From Acinetobacter sp. ANC 7912 (GTDB lineage Bacteria > Pseudomonadota > Gammaproteobacteria > Pseudomonadales > Moraxellaceae), in NCBI RefSeq assembly GCF_039862785.1, contig NZ_CP156795.1:1116001-1180000 (forward strand): DNA of 64,000 nt. The letters are read 5' to 3'. The notes under the pieces are model-generated. The model saw only the letters and a list, made by a program, of their open reading frames with translations. It did not search any database and was not told the origin of the DNA. Positions 11,196 to 20,189 of the stretch are shown one piece after another. Each line of letters opens with the position of its first letter. Position 1 is the first letter of the stretch. The position numbers and the translations under genes are program-made.

Positions 11196-12347
11196 TCATC
11201 CTTTAATAAAATCAGGTTTTGGTGCATTGGTATGATGAATCACACCGCCACCCAAACATACGTCACCTGAATAGAACACCACGCTTTGACCTGGAGTCAC
11301 AGCGCGCTGTGGCTGGTCGAATTCGACACGAACACCATTTGGTGCTTCAGGATCTTTAAATATTGTACATGCCTGGTCAGGTTGACGGTAACGGGTTTTC
11401 GCCGTACAGCGGAAACCTGATTTAGGAATGTCCTGTTCACCAGCCACCCAGTCAATTGCTTCACTCCAAAGCATGGTGCTTTGCATCAGTGGATGCTCAT
11501 GACCTTGACCCACAACCAGACGGTTACCTTCGATATCTTTATGTAGTACAAACCACGCACCCTCTGCAGCGCCTTTCATACCGCCAATACCGATCCCGCC
11601 TCGTTGACCGAGCGTATAGTACATTAAGCCGTGGTGTTCACCAACCTCTTTACCATCTTCCTGGACAATTTTTCCAGGTTGAGCTGGTAAATACTGCTTC
11701 AAGAAGTCATTAAAGCGACGTTCACCAATAAAACAAATGCCGGTAGAGTCTTTTTTCTTGGCAGTGGCCAGACCTAATTCTGCTGCAATTTTACGGACTT
11801 GCGGCTTTTCGATTTCACCGACCGGGAACAGGGTCTTGTTAATTTCACGGCCATGCACCGCATGCAGGAAGTAAGTCTGGTCCTTGTTATTGTCATAACC
11901 ACGCAGTAATTGTGCGTATTGTTCGCCACGTGAATTGGTCATGGTTTCACTACGACGGCAGTAGTGACCAGTGGCAATAAAGTCAGCACCTAAGTTGATG
12001 GCATGATCGAGGAAGGCACGGAATTTAATTTCTTTATTACACAAAATATCCGGGTTTGGGGTGCGGCCCGCAGCATATTCAGCCAAGAAATGCTCGAATA
12101 CGCGATCCCAGTATTCCATGGCGAAGTTAGCGGTATGCAGTTTAATTCCGATCTTGTCGCAGACTGCTTGGGCATCGGCAAGGTCTTCCATTGCCGTACA
12201 GTATTCTGTGCCGTCATCTTCTTCCCAGTTTTTCATGAAAAGACCTTCAACCTGATAACCCTGTTGAAGTAGAAGTGCTGCAGACACAGATGAATCTACA
12301 CCACCAGACATACCGACGATGACACGTTGTTGCATAGGATTAGGCAT
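11196..12347 (-). CDS. mnmA: tRNA-uridine 2-sulfurtransferase (MnmA/TrmU)
   Basis: Installs the 2-thio group on U34 of tRNA-Lys, -Glu and -Gln using sulfur relayed from IscS via TusE. The 383 residues start with the PP-loop SGGVDSS (about residues 14-20) for ATP binding. Catalytic cysteines appear in [10 protein letters not shown] (about residue 103) and [10 protein letters not shown] (about residue 202). The start overlaps the end of the upstream Nudix gene by 8 bp, indicating translational coupling. Confidence 0.97.
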   Translation of the reverse strand: MPNPMQQRVIVGMSGGVDSSVSAALLLQQGYQVEGLFMKNWEEDDGTEYCTAMEDLADAQAVCDKIGIKLHTANFAMEYWDRVFEHFLAEYAAGRTPNPDILCNKEIKFRAFLDHAINLGADFIATGHYCRRSETMTNSRGEQYAQLLRGYDNNKDQTYFLHAVHGREINKTLFPVGEIEKPQVRKIAAELGLATAKKKDSTGICFIGERRFNDFLKQYLPAQPGKIVQEDGKEVGEHHGLMYYTLGQRGGIGIGGMKGAAEGAWFVLHKDIEGNRLVVGQGHEHPLMQSTMLWSEAIDWVAGEQDIPKSGFRCTAKTRYRQPDQACTIFKDPEAPNGVRVEFDQPQRAVTPGQSVVFYSGDVCLGGGVIHHTNAPKPDFIKG

Positions 12348-12825
12348 CCAAATTTGAAATTAAGGGAGAATTTTGGTGCTCGTAAATGAGCGATAAAGGA
12401 TATTTTTGACCTGAAAGGGCATCTTGCACGGCTTTGATCACCAGTGGACTACGCGCGCGAGCAGTTTCAATCAGCTCATCTAAAGTCATCCACGCTGGAC
12501 CGACAATCCCGGTATCCAGTTCTGCATTTTCATCATGGCTGATCACTTCTGCTCGCAGGCAGAAACGGAAATAGGTACGATCCGGGAACATTGGCGGGGT
12601 GTAGGTGTAGATGCCAATGAGATCAGTTACTTTCACCTGATAACCGGTTTCTTCCATGGTTTCACGAATGGCTGCTTCAACGATGGTTTCACCTGCCTCG
12701 ACATGGCCTGCTGGCTGATTGAATACGGTGTGAGTTACACCTTCGGTATGTTCTTCAACGAACAGGAATTTTCCATTATTTTCGACGACAGTTGCGACAG
12801 TGACGTGAGCAGTCCAAGCGGTCAT
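12340..12825 (-). CDS. nudJ: Nudix hydrolase (NudJ-like)
   Basis: 161-residue Nudix hydrolase. The complete Nudix box, G-x5-E-x7-RE-x-x-EE-x-G, is visible as [14 protein letters not shown] followed by RETMEETG (about residues 40-61), binding the catalytic divalent metals. E. coli NudJ, a phosphatase acting on HMP-PP and nucleoside triphosphates, sits in the same position ahead of mnmA and hflD, so orthology is likely; the true substrate is not shown by sequence. It is the first gene of the set. Confidence 0.88.
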   Translation of the reverse strand: MTAWTAHVTVATVVENNGKFLFVEEHTEGVTHTVFNQPAGHVEAGETIVEAAIRETMEETGYQVKVTDLIGIYTYTPPMFPDRTYFRFCLRAEVISHDENAELDTGIVGPAWMTLDELIETARARSPLVIKAVQDALSGQKYPLSLIYEHQNSPLISNLDA

Positions 12826-13126
12826 AGAGTAGCACCATGGAATAAAAACTGTATTCTACAAAATTTAGGGGGCGGTGGCTATGTAGGGAGGGAATTTCTT
12901 TGGTGGCTAAAATTCTACTAGTTTTAAATAAATAAGTGATTTTGCGAAATATTGTCTAGGTTTTAAACATGAAACATAGAAAAGCATCGAAGAAGCTAAA
13001 TTCAGTAAAATGGATCTTTTATTTGTTAAGTAATGTTTTGATTTATATGAAATAAAAAATGAATTGCTTGTAGCGTGTATAATATTGATTTTAGAAATTA
13101 CTTAAAATTGAATAAGGCCTTAAGGT
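12826..13126. other. Intergenic region upstream of nudJ
   Basis: AT-rich, no supported gene. Contains the nudJ promoter on the minus strand and whatever drives the short hydrophobic ORF at 13127. No strong hairpin or repeat was noticed. Confidence 0.4.
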
Positions 13127-13240
13127 ATGTATAAAAAAACTCTATTTATTCTACTGACTCTACTTTGTTTGCTTTTTAGTCTATTTTTTTGTTTTAAGTT
13201 TATGTCGAACTTTATCGTAATATCTGAGGCTCTAGACTAG
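13127..13240 (+). pseudogene. Short hydrophobic ORF running into the IS1595 end, possibly a truncated N-terminus
   Basis: Reading from ATG at 13127 gives 37 codons: MYKKTL, a leucine/phenylalanine-rich signal-like helix, a few polar residues, and a TAG at 13238 that lies inside the left inverted repeat of the insertion sequence. The lysine start plus hydrophobic core looks like a signal peptide or membrane anchor, so this may be the remains of an exported-protein gene cut by the IS. It could also be a chance ORF; the AGG before the ATG is too close for a good ribosome site. Confidence 0.3.
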
Positions 13241-13960
13241 CAGATTTACACTTAATTTTACCTAATGAGGTTTCACAGCTCAGTTGCTAACTCATTAGGT
13301 TCCCTCATCCAACGCCATTCAGTTTCTTTAAGATGATAATCAAAGTACTCTTTTGATATGCCGTTAAACTTTGCTAGCCTTCTTTTACAAAAGCTCCAAA
13401 ATGATTCTATTCCATTTATATGACATTCTCCTCTAGCAAACTCATTTGCTCCGTGATTTACCCTAAAATGCTTTGAATAACCCACATCAACAAGACCATT
13501 ATAGCCACGCCATCCATCACTATAAATCACACTCTCAAGTGAAACTTTACCAATGATAACCTCTTGTAAAGTCTTCATTTTACAGTCAGGTACGATTTCA
13601 GTATAGACGAGCCCATTACGTTCGAATATTCCAAATACTGGCTGTTTTAGAGTCCCACGACCACGCTTTAACTTTCCATGAAACCCACGTTGCCTTTTCG
13701 CTCCAAAATAGCTTTCATCTACTTCTATTGAAGCAACAAACTTAGCTCTTAAATCTGTTTGATGATCATAGATAGTTTCTCTAAAAAGCATGTACCAATA
13801 GTTAATCGTATTACGATTTAAATTGAGTAATAAGGCTGTTTTGGAAGCAGGAATATCAACACAAAAGCATTGAATAATTTTTTTAATCTTGTAGTGACTT
13901 AATTTACTGTTTTCTATCATGATTCTAGACTAATATAATCATTTTGCTAGTCTAGAGCCT
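13227..13960. mobile_element. IS1595-family insertion sequence (about 732 bp)
   Basis: Bounded by perfect 15-16 bp inverted repeats: GGCTCTAGACTAGCA at 13228-13242 and its complement at 13945-13959 (one further matching base outside each). It holds a single transposase gene reading leftwards. Size and transposase place it in the IS1595 family, in the small IS1016/ISPna2-like range. The 8-bp direct repeats expected for the family are not visible: the flanks are ATATCTGA on the left and TAATTGAT on the right. Confidence 0.88.
13273..13920 (-). CDS. IS1595-family transposase
   Basis: 215-residue DDE-type transposase. After an N-terminal helix-turn-helix-like part (KTALLLNLNRNTINYW, about residues 28-43) comes the ISXO2-like catalytic domain: the first Asp lies in SIEVDESYFGAKRQRG (about residue 68), a second in IYSDGWRGY (about residue 135), and a late acidic/Asn position in HINGIESFWSFCKRRL (about residue 170). 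The family commonly shows DDN or DDE here. The reading frame is intact, so it is potentially active. Nearly the whole element is coding. Confidence 0.9.
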   Translation of the reverse strand: MIENSKLSHYKIKKIIQCFCVDIPASKTALLLNLNRNTINYWYMLFRETIYDHQTDLRAKFVASIEVDESYFGAKRQRGFHGKLKRGRGTLKQPVFGIFERNGLVYTEIVPDCKMKTLQEVIIGKVSLESVIYSDGWRGYNGLVDVGYSKHFRVNHGANEFARGECHINGIESFWSFCKRRLAKFNGISKEYFDYHLKETEWRWMREPNELATEL

Positions 13961-14008
13961 AATTGATTTAAGATACCTCTATCATTTTATTCCTTAAAGG
14001 AACCTCCC

Positions 14009-14524
14009 ATGTCTGAACTCAATCTCTACATCACCTTATTGGGCGGTAAACATGAAAAAGCCAATGTAGAAGTGCATGATATAGTTTTAGTGATCAGTTC
14101 AGATATAGAGTCAGCTTTTCCATATTTAAGAGAACAATGGTTTGGTCTGCAAAAAGGCCTGCATGTTGATGGCTGGATGAAAATCAATGGTGTCAGCTAT
14201 CAGGACAAAAATTATCGGGTTCAAATTGCGGATACGCCTGTAGATAAAGATTTAAAACTGTTCCTGATTAATCTGGGGGCATATCTGCCAGATCAGTTTG
14301 GCGAGATTCATAAATACTTAGTCGTGGCTGCAAAAGATAAAGCCGAGGCTAAAGCTCAAGGCAAACTGGCCATCGAAAAAACATGGTTTAAACCTCATAC
14401 CGATGCAGTAATTGATGTTGATGACTGTTTAGAGTTAAAAAAAATTAATCAGAAATTTGTGCATCTGGTCGAAGGGGATTTTGAACCAAACAGCTTTAAA
14501 AATGATTATCTGATTATTCCGTAA
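14009..14524 (+). CDS. DUF1543-domain protein
   Basis: 171-residue cytosolic protein of the DUF1543 family (function unknown). The N-terminal strand (LNLYITLLGGKHEKANVEV) followed by HDIVLVI and the tryptophan-containing helix EQWFGLQKG (about residues 42-50) fit the family pattern, and a second similar repeat appears from about residue 90. An AAAGGA ribosome site lies about 7 bases before the ATG. The IS1595 right end is 48 bp upstream, so the native promoter may have been altered by the insertion. Confidence 0.75.
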   Translation: MSELNLYITLLGGKHEKANVEVHDIVLVISSDIESAFPYLREQWFGLQKGLHVDGWMKINGVSYQDKNYRVQIADTPVDKDLKLFLINLGAYLPDQFGEIHKYLVVAAKDKAEAKAQGKLAIEKTWFKPHTDAVIDVDDCLELKKINQKFVHLVEGDFEPNSFKNDYLIIP

Positions 14525-14526
14525 TT

Positions 14527-14560
14527 AAAAATGGCTACATCCTTTGAGGTAGCCATTTTT
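14527..14560. terminator. Bidirectional terminator between DUF1543 and DUF4262 genes
   Basis: Perfect 12-bp stem AAAAATGGCTAC / GTAGCCATTTTT with a 10-base loop; the T run on each strand serves one of the two convergent genes. Confidence 0.92.
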
Positions 14561-14564
14561 ATCT

Positions 14565-15344
14565 TTAACCGGCAAGCTGATCATCATCCTCTAATTCTGT
14601 AACCACCCATTCATCACCAATAAATTTCCGGTCTGCTGCCTCTCCATATTGCAGATCAAACACTTCATTTAAAGTCGGGTCACGTTGAATCATGTGCTCT
14701 AATCCCACCAGTATATAGTCATCCTCAGCCAAAGGTTCGGCTGTTAAAAACTGCCAGTCACCGTCGCGTTCATGTAGTACGGTGACTATCGGCTGATTCT
14801 GTTCCAGCCATTGTTTGGTCGTATAAATCCCTAAATGTCGTGGTTCACGGAATTTAAAATCGGCATTTCGGTCCAGCAAAGGCTGGTCATATTCAAAAAC
14901 TTCCTCAAAGCCTTCTTCCCAAGGAAATTTATCATTACGATCGGTCCAGACCATTTGTAAGGCTGGAAACTCTCTATCCTGATAATAATTTAATGCAACA
15001 CCGAAATAATCTGCGATATTTCGACGGTCAACTTTTAAAAACTTGCAGCGGCTTTCTTTAAAAAAGATGTTGGGATAAGTGTTGTTAAGCTGAATGCGCT
15101 GACCTTGTCGAATGATCTCAGCGACATGATTCAGAATGGTTTTACTCAGTTTGGCGGGCAGGCCAAAACAGATAATTTCCGGATGCTGGTATTTTTCATA
15201 AAGCCCGATGCTATAACTAAACGGTGGGGAGTAATCCGTATGCATGATGGAAATGATCTGCACGCCATATTGCTGAATATTCTGTCTGGTTTGCTGTAAT
15301 AAGGCATTACGATCCGGGCAATGATGTTCTTCTGTATGTGGCAT
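14565..15344 (-). CDS. DUF4262-domain protein
   Basis: 259 residues, no signal peptide. The first half fits DUF4262: an N-terminal helix, QYGVQIISIM, then FSYSIGLYEKYQHPEIICFGLP (about residues 42-63) and ILNHVAEIIRQGQ. The C-terminal part (from about residue 185, including ERDGDWQFL and a late acidic tail) resembles the extra region often found after DUF4262. Function unknown. It is convergent with the DUF1543 gene and separated from the next minus-strand gene by about 75 bp. Confidence 0.75.
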   Translation of the reverse strand: MPHTEEHHCPDRNALLQQTRQNIQQYGVQIISIMHTDYSPPFSYSIGLYEKYQHPEIICFGLPAKLSKTILNHVAEIIRQGQRIQLNNTYPNIFFKESRCKFLKVDRRNIADYFGVALNYYQDREFPALQMVWTDRNDKFPWEEGFEEVFEYDQPLLDRNADFKFREPRHLGIYTTKQWLEQNQPIVTVLHERDGDWQFLTAEPLAEDDYILVGLEHMIQRDPTLNEVFDLQYGEAADRKFIGDEWVVTELEDDDQLAG

Positions 15345-15420
15345 GTTTTTTATTCTTTGAATTATTTGCTGATCAACATACAGAAGATTTCAGAGTTCGA
15401 CAAATAAAATTGTCTCAGGT

Positions 15421-15951
15421 TTATTTATAATTTCTGGAAACCTTCACATAGTTCTGGGCAGAATAGGGTAAAAATGCCAGTTCTTTTTCAGTTAATGGAC
15501 GGGCTTTTTTGGCTGGGCTGCCCATATAGAGCCAGCCACTTTCTAAGACTTTGCCCGGTGGTACCAGTGTTCCGGCACCAATCATTACATCATCCGGAAT
15601 CACCACATCATCCAGAATAATACTGTTAATCCCGATCAGAACCCGGTTGCCAATGGTACAGCCATGTAAGGTGACATGGTGGCCAATGGTGACATCTTCC
15701 CCGATGATCAGAGGTGAACCTTCCGGTTTGTCGGCTTTCTTGTGGCTGACATGTAGCATGGCATGATCCTGCACATTCGAGTTCTTGCCGATGCGGATAT
15801 GATTGACATCGCCACGGACCACGGCAAAAGGCCAGACCGACACATTTTCACCCAGTACCACATCACCCACGACTACAGCCATCGTGTCGATATAACAGGA
15901 AGCCGCAATTTGCGGTGTGGTATCCAGATAAGGTCGAATGTTGTGGCTCAT
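15421..15951 (-). CDS. Gamma-class carbonic anhydrase-like hexapeptide-repeat protein
   Basis: About 176 residues forming a left-handed beta-helix: repeated [LIV]-G-x-x-x-x units run through most of the protein. The candidate metal-binding histidines are in QDHAMLH (about residue 65) and IGHHVTLHG (about residues 90-97), the pattern of gamma-carbonic anhydrases/YrdA-PaaY proteins. The start at 15951 (MSHNIRPYL) has an AGGA box; a 16-codon-longer version begins with an unlikely hydrophobic leader. Enzymatic activity cannot be assumed, as many family members are inactive or of unknown substrate. Confidence 0.85.
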   Translation of the reverse strand: MSHNIRPYLDTTPQIAASCYIDTMAVVVGDVVLGENVSVWPFAVVRGDVNHIRIGKNSNVQDHAMLHVSHKKADKPEGSPLIIGEDVTIGHHVTLHGCTIGNRVLIGINSIILDDVVIPDDVMIGAGTLVPPGKVLESGWLYMGSPAKKARPLTEKELAFLPYSAQNYVKVSRNYK

Positions 15952-15993
15952 GGCAGTATCATCCTGAAATTTTAAGGGCATTATAAAATAAAA

Positions 15994-16020
15994 AAGCACA
16001 CATTCGAGGAATGTGTGCTT
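15994..16020 (-). terminator. Terminator of the D,D-carboxypeptidase gene
   Basis: 12-bp perfect stem AAGCACACATTC / GAATGTGTGCTT, loop GAG, followed on the minus strand by a T run. Confidence 0.92.
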
Positions 16021-16054
16021 CTGCTTTAGTCTGAACTAATCTGTCAAATGAGGA

Positions 16055-17203
16055 TTAGAACAAGTTGCTAAAGAATTGCTTGATATGATCTAGCAGACGT
16101 GAAATAAAACCAGCTTCTTCAACAGGTTTTAGTGCTACCAGCGGTTTTTCAGCAATCACTTTACCATCTAAAGTCGCGATGTATTTACCTACCACTTGAC
16201 CCTGTTTTAACGGTGCAGTCAGTTTCGGTTGAACTACCAGCTGAGTCTTGATGGCATTGGCTTGGCCTTTCGGCATAGTTACGTTGAAGTTTTCAGCCAG
16301 ACCGATCTGAACTTCTTTGTCTTTACCAAACCAGACTTTAGATTTCGCTAAAACCTGTTTTGCAGGTTGAATGTTTTTGGTTTCGAAGTTTGCATAACCC
16401 CAAGCCAGCAATTCACGTGTTTGTGATGCACGCTCGTTCATAGATGGCGCGCCAAAAATCACTGAGATCAGGCGAGTTGGACCACGTTTTGCAGAAGTGG
16501 TCAGGCAGTAACCCGCTTCATCAGTATGACCAGTTTTCAGACCATCTACGCTTGGGTCAGTATACAGCAGGGCATTACGGTTACCTTGCTTAATCCCGTT
16601 AAAAGTAAACTCTTTTTCAGAGTAGATTGGATAGTATTTTGAACTGTCCTTGATGATGTGCTGTGCCAGCGTCGCCATATCTTTTGCAGTCGAGTAATGA
16701 CCTTCTGCAGGCATACCGGTTGCATTGATAAAGTGCGTATTGGTCATGCCGATACGTTGTGCTTCTTGGTTCATCATATGTGCAAAGGTGCCTTCGTTCC
16801 CTGCAATATGTTCAGCCATAGCTTTAGACGCATCGTTACCTGACTGGATGATGATACCGCGCAGCATCTCAAGTGCTGTTGCTGTGCCATTTAACGGAAC
16901 GTACATACAAGATTCAGCGCTGCTGCCACGGCACCATGCTGATTCGTTCATACGTACTTTTTCATCTTCAGTCAGTTCACCGCTTAACAACTTCTGTTCA
17001 ATGATGTAACTGGTCATCATTTTGGTCATTGAAGCTGGTGCTAATTTCTCATTTTCATTTTTAGCAGCGAGGATTTGCCCAGTTTCGAAGTCCATCAGTA
17101 CATAAGATTTATTATTTAATTCTGGTGGAGCAGATAACACTGTTGCTGCATAGCTGAAGCCGGGTACAAGGAGGAGTGCAGCAAGGGCGGTTTTTGGGGT
17201 CAT
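16055..17203 (-). CDS. dacC: D-alanyl-D-alanine carboxypeptidase, PBP5/6 type
   Basis: 382-residue low-molecular-weight penicillin-binding protein trimming the terminal D-Ala of peptidoglycan pentapeptides in the periplasm. A signal peptide (MTPKTALAALLLVPGFSYA) is followed by the transpeptidase-like S11 domain with all three active-site motifs: SMTK (about residues 58-61), SGN (about residue 121) and KTG (about residue 223). A separate beta-rich C-terminal domain ends in an amphipathic helix (ISRLLDHIKQFFSNLF) that anchors the protein to the outer leaflet of the inner membrane. Which Acinetobacter paralogue it is cannot be settled without comparison. Confidence 0.93.
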   Translation of the reverse strand: MTPKTALAALLLVPGFSYAATVLSAPPELNNKSYVLMDFETGQILAAKNENEKLAPASMTKMMTSYIIEQKLLSGELTEDEKVRMNESAWCRGSSAESCMYVPLNGTATALEMLRGIIIQSGNDASKAMAEHIAGNEGTFAHMMNQEAQRIGMTNTHFINATGMPAEGHYSTAKDMATLAQHIIKDSSKYYPIYSEKEFTFNGIKQGNRNALLYTDPSVDGLKTGHTDEAGYCLTTSAKRGPTRLISVIFGAPSMNERASQTRELLAWGYANFETKNIQPAKQVLAKSKVWFGKDKEVQIGLAENFNVTMPKGQANAIKTQLVVQPKLTAPLKQGQVVGKYIATLDGKVIAEKPLVALKPVEEAGFISRLLDHIKQFFSNLF

Positions 17204-17329
17204 TCTAGTTAGTTCCAGTTTCTTGATGTAAGCACGAAGAGCCTAGCATTTTAGGACAAAGCTAGACGGACTTCTACGGGTCAGAGAGGCTTATTTCACA
17301 GGTATTTTCGACTTATCGGACGAAATAAA

Positions 17330-17710
17330 TCAGGATTTACTGTAAGTGGTTAATTCTGTACAAATCGCTTGATTTTTCTGTGCTCCAGCTTTTTGCGCAT
17401 CTTGTTGTGCTTCTTTCAAAATTGGCTGGAATTTTCGCTCTTTACTGAGCTGATTTAGGGCTTGAACCGGATTTTTTTGCTCTGGCAGATATTCTTTGAC
17501 CAGTTGCTGATAACCTGCATTAAATTTGTCCTGATCTTGGACCATCGCTGGACAGATTTCTGAAAGGACATAAATAGCAGCCAATTCCTGATGGGTGACT
17601 TTTTCTGGTGTCACCTCAACATTGGCATCGGCCGCATGGCTTTGCATACTCAATAAACTTAAAGATGAAATACCCAAAATAGCGAAAGTCTTAATAAGTG
17701 TTTGTTTCAT
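17330..17710 (-). CDS. Small secreted protein, paralogue of the gene at 17883
   Basis: 126 residues with a clear signal peptide (MKQTLIKTFAILGISSLSLLS, cut near SHA-ADAN). The mature part is helical and contains two cysteines, in SEICPAMV and QAICTELT, likely bridged in the periplasm. The same two-cysteine layout and the phrases VLSEICPAMV / QKNQAIC recur as VLTEVCPGIV / DEQQAIC in the neighbouring gene, so the two arose by duplication. I do not recognise a function. Same strand as dacC and the next gene, with 120-170 bp gaps. Confidence 0.75.
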   Translation of the reverse strand: MKQTLIKTFAILGISSLSLLSMQSHAADANVEVTPEKVTHQELAAIYVLSEICPAMVQDQDKFNAGYQQLVKEYLPEQKNPVQALNQLSKERKFQPILKEAQQDAQKAGAQKNQAICTELTTYSKS

Positions 17711-17832
17711 TGAAAATCAGAAGCTCAAAATAACAACGGGGATAGGCCTAGATTAATCAAATTTTCTGGAATGAAAAGAGTAAAAATGTAAGGAAATGGA
17801 ATAATCAAGAGATAAGTAAAAAAAAGGAAAGG

Positions 17833-17856
17833 TAGGACGATGGCTAAGCATCGTCC
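17833..17856 (-). terminator. Terminator of the 17883 gene
   Basis: AGGACGATG / CATCGTCCT stem with a six-base loop; on the minus strand a T-rich tract follows (A-rich stretch at 17818-17829). Confidence 0.7.
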
Positions 17857-17882
17857 TGATCAGTCTACTTAAAACAGCAAAC

Positions 17883-18254
17883 TTAAAGGTCTTGTGAGAT
17901 CAGGTCATTACAAATGGCTTGCTGCTCGTCTTTCGCTGTGTGTTTGGCTTCGGCACGTGCATCCTGAAGTACCGACTGATATTCGGCATCAGACTGGATT
18001 TTGTCATAGGTCATGGATTTGTCAGAGTAGTCAGACAGGTATTGGGTTACCAGTTTCTGAACATTCTGATCCAGCTTGGCATTTTTGCCGACAATACCCG
18101 GACACACTTCGGTCAGGACTTGCACTGACGCCAGATCTTCCTTGATAGTCAGATCGACTTCGGCAGAGAGATTTGCAGCTGAGAAAGCAGCTGTGCTTAA
18201 ACCAGCAGCCATGGCAAAGGCTGCAGCAGTTACCCCAAGAGATTTTTTTAGCAT
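17883..18254 (-). CDS. Small secreted protein, paralogue of the gene at 17330
   Basis: About 123 residues: a signal peptide (MLKKSLGVTAAAFAMAAG, cut near AFS-AAN), then a helical, charged mature part with two cysteines (TEVCPGIV, QQAICNDL). The start at 18254 is chosen because it gives the usual Met-Leu-Lys-Lys n-region; a start four codons upstream (18266) is equally possible and neither has a good ribosome site. It faces surE divergently across about 100 bp. Function unknown. Confidence 0.72.
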   Translation of the reverse strand: MLKKSLGVTAAAFAMAAGLSTAAFSAANLSAEVDLTIKEDLASVQVLTEVCPGIVGKNAKLDQNVQKLVTQYLSDYSDKSMTYDKIQSDAEYQSVLQDARAEAKHTAKDEQQAICNDLISQDL

Positions 18255-18370
18255 GTTGAACCGCATATTTTAAAGATGGATGTTGAAGCATAAATATATA
18301 TAATTCTTGGGCTAATACAAATTATTGTCCCCACCAGTCATTTTTTCGGGGACAGGTATGGGAATGTTGA

Positions 18371-19141
18371 GTGAATATTTTAATTTCGAATGATGATGGC
18401 GTCTTTGCTCCAGGTATTCAGGCGTTGGCACAGGCTTTAAAACCACTGGGCCGCGTGGTGATTGTGGCACCTGAAAGTGAACGTAGCGGATTTTCCAGTG
18501 CTTTAACCCTGGATCGCCCATTGCGACCGATTCAAATCTCTCCTGATGTCTGGGCAGTAAATGGTACACCAGCGGACTGTGTTTATCTGGCTATGAATGG
18601 ACTGTTTGATGTCGAGTTCGATCTGGTAGTCAGCGGTATCAACAGCGGAGCCAATCTGGGGGACGATGTGCTGTATTCCGGTACGGTAGGTGCCGCATTT
18701 GAAGGTCGCCTGGCTAAACAGCCTGCATTAGCAGTCTCTTTATGTGGTCAAAACGTTCGTTCTTATACCTCACCAGAAGATTACCGTGTTGCAGCGCAAT
18801 GGGTACATGACTTTATTGTCGGTGGGTTGCCGATCTTGCCTGAACGCCATATTTTTAATGTGAATATTCCCGACCTAAGTGAATTAAAAGGTACCAAGGT
18901 TACTTTCCAGGGACGTCGTAGCCAGTCCAAACCGATTACCAGCCATGTCGATCCACGTGGACGTCAGGTGTACTGGATTGGTCTGTCGGGTGAAGCGGTG
19001 GCGATGCCAAAACATAAAGGGACTCAGGTGGAGTCTGACTTTTTTGCCATCGCCAATGGCTATGTGAGTGTGACCCCAATTCAGATGGATGCCACAAACT
19101 ATGACGTACTTCACGATTTGCAGGACCAGATTTTAAATTAA
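18371..19141 (+). CDS. surE: 5'/3'-nucleotidase SurE
   Basis: Metal-dependent nucleoside-monophosphate phosphatase, 256 residues. The N-terminal metal-binding motif is [13 protein letters not shown] (Asp-Asp at about residues 8-9), with [22 protein letters not shown] (about residues 89-110) providing the Asn and Ser of the active site. Translation starts at a GTG: no ATG lies in frame nearby and the protein begins exactly at the conserved [10 protein letters not shown]. The next gene is nlpD, as in enterics, but without pcm between them. Confidence 0.96.
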   Translation: MNILISNDDGVFAPGIQALAQALKPLGRVVIVAPESERSGFSSALTLDRPLRPIQISPDVWAVNGTPADCVYLAMNGLFDVEFDLVVSGINSGANLGDDVLYSGTVGAAFEGRLAKQPALAVSLCGQNVRSYTSPEDYRVAAQWVHDFIVGGLPILPERHIFNVNIPDLSELKGTKVTFQGRRSQSKPITSHVDPRGRQVYWIGLSGEAVAMPKHKGTQVESDFFAIANGYVSVTPIQMDATNYDVLHDLQDQILN

Positions 19142-19255
19142 ATCTGGGGAATGTTATAACTTTGTGAATAGTTTGATATAGCAACCTTTTTCGTTGTGAA
19201 TTTTTGCTAATCTTATCGGGTTTTTGCAACCGTATAGATGTTAGAGAGGAAAATA

Positions 19256-20098
19256 ATGTTCCTGGTGTCACCAAAACGCTTTATTGCTGTGCCTGCAGGC
19301 ATGATGAAAACCCTGTTTCTCACGTCAGCAGTGATTTCATCGCTTATCATCACAGGATGTGCGACTAAACCTTATGTGCACAATTCAGCGCGTTATGCGG
19401 CAGCTCCGGATTTCTATACGGTTCGTTCCGGTGATACCTTAAGCGGGATTGCAGCGCGTTATGGTCTTAGCTATCTCAGCATTGCAGAAATGAATGACAT
19501 TCCTGAGCCATATCGCATCTATGTCGGGCAATCGATCCGCCTGAAAAATACCAAACGTAGCGCGACGACACAAAGTGTTGAATCTGCAGCACCGATCCAG
19601 CGTCAAACTGTTGCGGTGCCAACCACAACACCTACAACCAAACCAAGTACGACAACGACGGTGGCTAAACAGACGACCGCACCTAAAGTGGCGACTCCTG
19701 CGCCAACCGTTACTCCGGCACCAGTCACTAGCTTACGTTGGGTAAAACCATCGAATGGTCCAGTGTTACAGGCCTTTAATCTGGCTTCGAATGTTAAGGG
19801 AATCCGTTATGGTGGTAATGCTGGCGATCCAGTCTTTGCCGCAGCAGATGGGCAGGTGGTATATGCAGCAGATGGCCTAAAAGAATATGGTAATCTGGTA
19901 CTGATCAAGCACATTAACGGTTACATCACTGCTTATGCACATAACAGTAAACTTAACGTAAAAAGTGGGCAAAATGTAACGGCTGGTCAAAAAATTGCCG
20001 AGATGGGTTCAAGTGGTACAACCCGTACTATGCTTGAGTTCCAGGTACGTTTGGATGGTAAACCGGTGAACCCGGCAACTATTTTACCAAATAATTAA
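19256..20098 (+). CDS. nlpD: NlpD-like lipoprotein with LysM and degenerate LytM domains
   Basis: About 280 residues. A start at 19256 is chosen for its AGAGAGG ribosome site. A signal sequence ends in a lipobox (IITGC), so the protein is lipidated. Then come one LysM peptidoglycan-binding repeat (FYTVRSGDTLSGIAARYGL, about residues 53-71), a Thr/Pro/Ala linker, and a C-terminal M23/LytM domain. The metal ligands of active LytM enzymes are missing (KGIRYGGNAGD where the His/Asp site should be; LEFQVR in place of HxH), as in E. coli NlpD, which activates the amidase AmiC instead of cutting peptidoglycan itself. It follows surE by 114 bp; rpoS does not follow. Confidence 0.92.
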   Translation: MFLVSPKRFIAVPAGMMKTLFLTSAVISSLIITGCATKPYVHNSARYAAAPDFYTVRSGDTLSGIAARYGLSYLSIAEMNDIPEPYRIYVGQSIRLKNTKRSATTQSVESAAPIQRQTVAVPTTTPTTKPSTTTTVAKQTTAPKVATPAPTVTPAPVTSLRWVKPSNGPVLQAFNLASNVKGIRYGGNAGDPVFAAADGQVVYAADGLKEYGNLVLIKHINGYITAYAHNSKLNVKSGQNVTAGQKIAEMGSSGTTRTMLEFQVRLDGKPVNPATILPNN

Positions 20099-20189
20099 AT
20101 AAATAATGCAAAAGCAAAAATTCACCGTATAATACAATGAGTTGCTTTTATCAAAAGATGGGGCACCTCATAAGTTTAGAGGGGAATTT

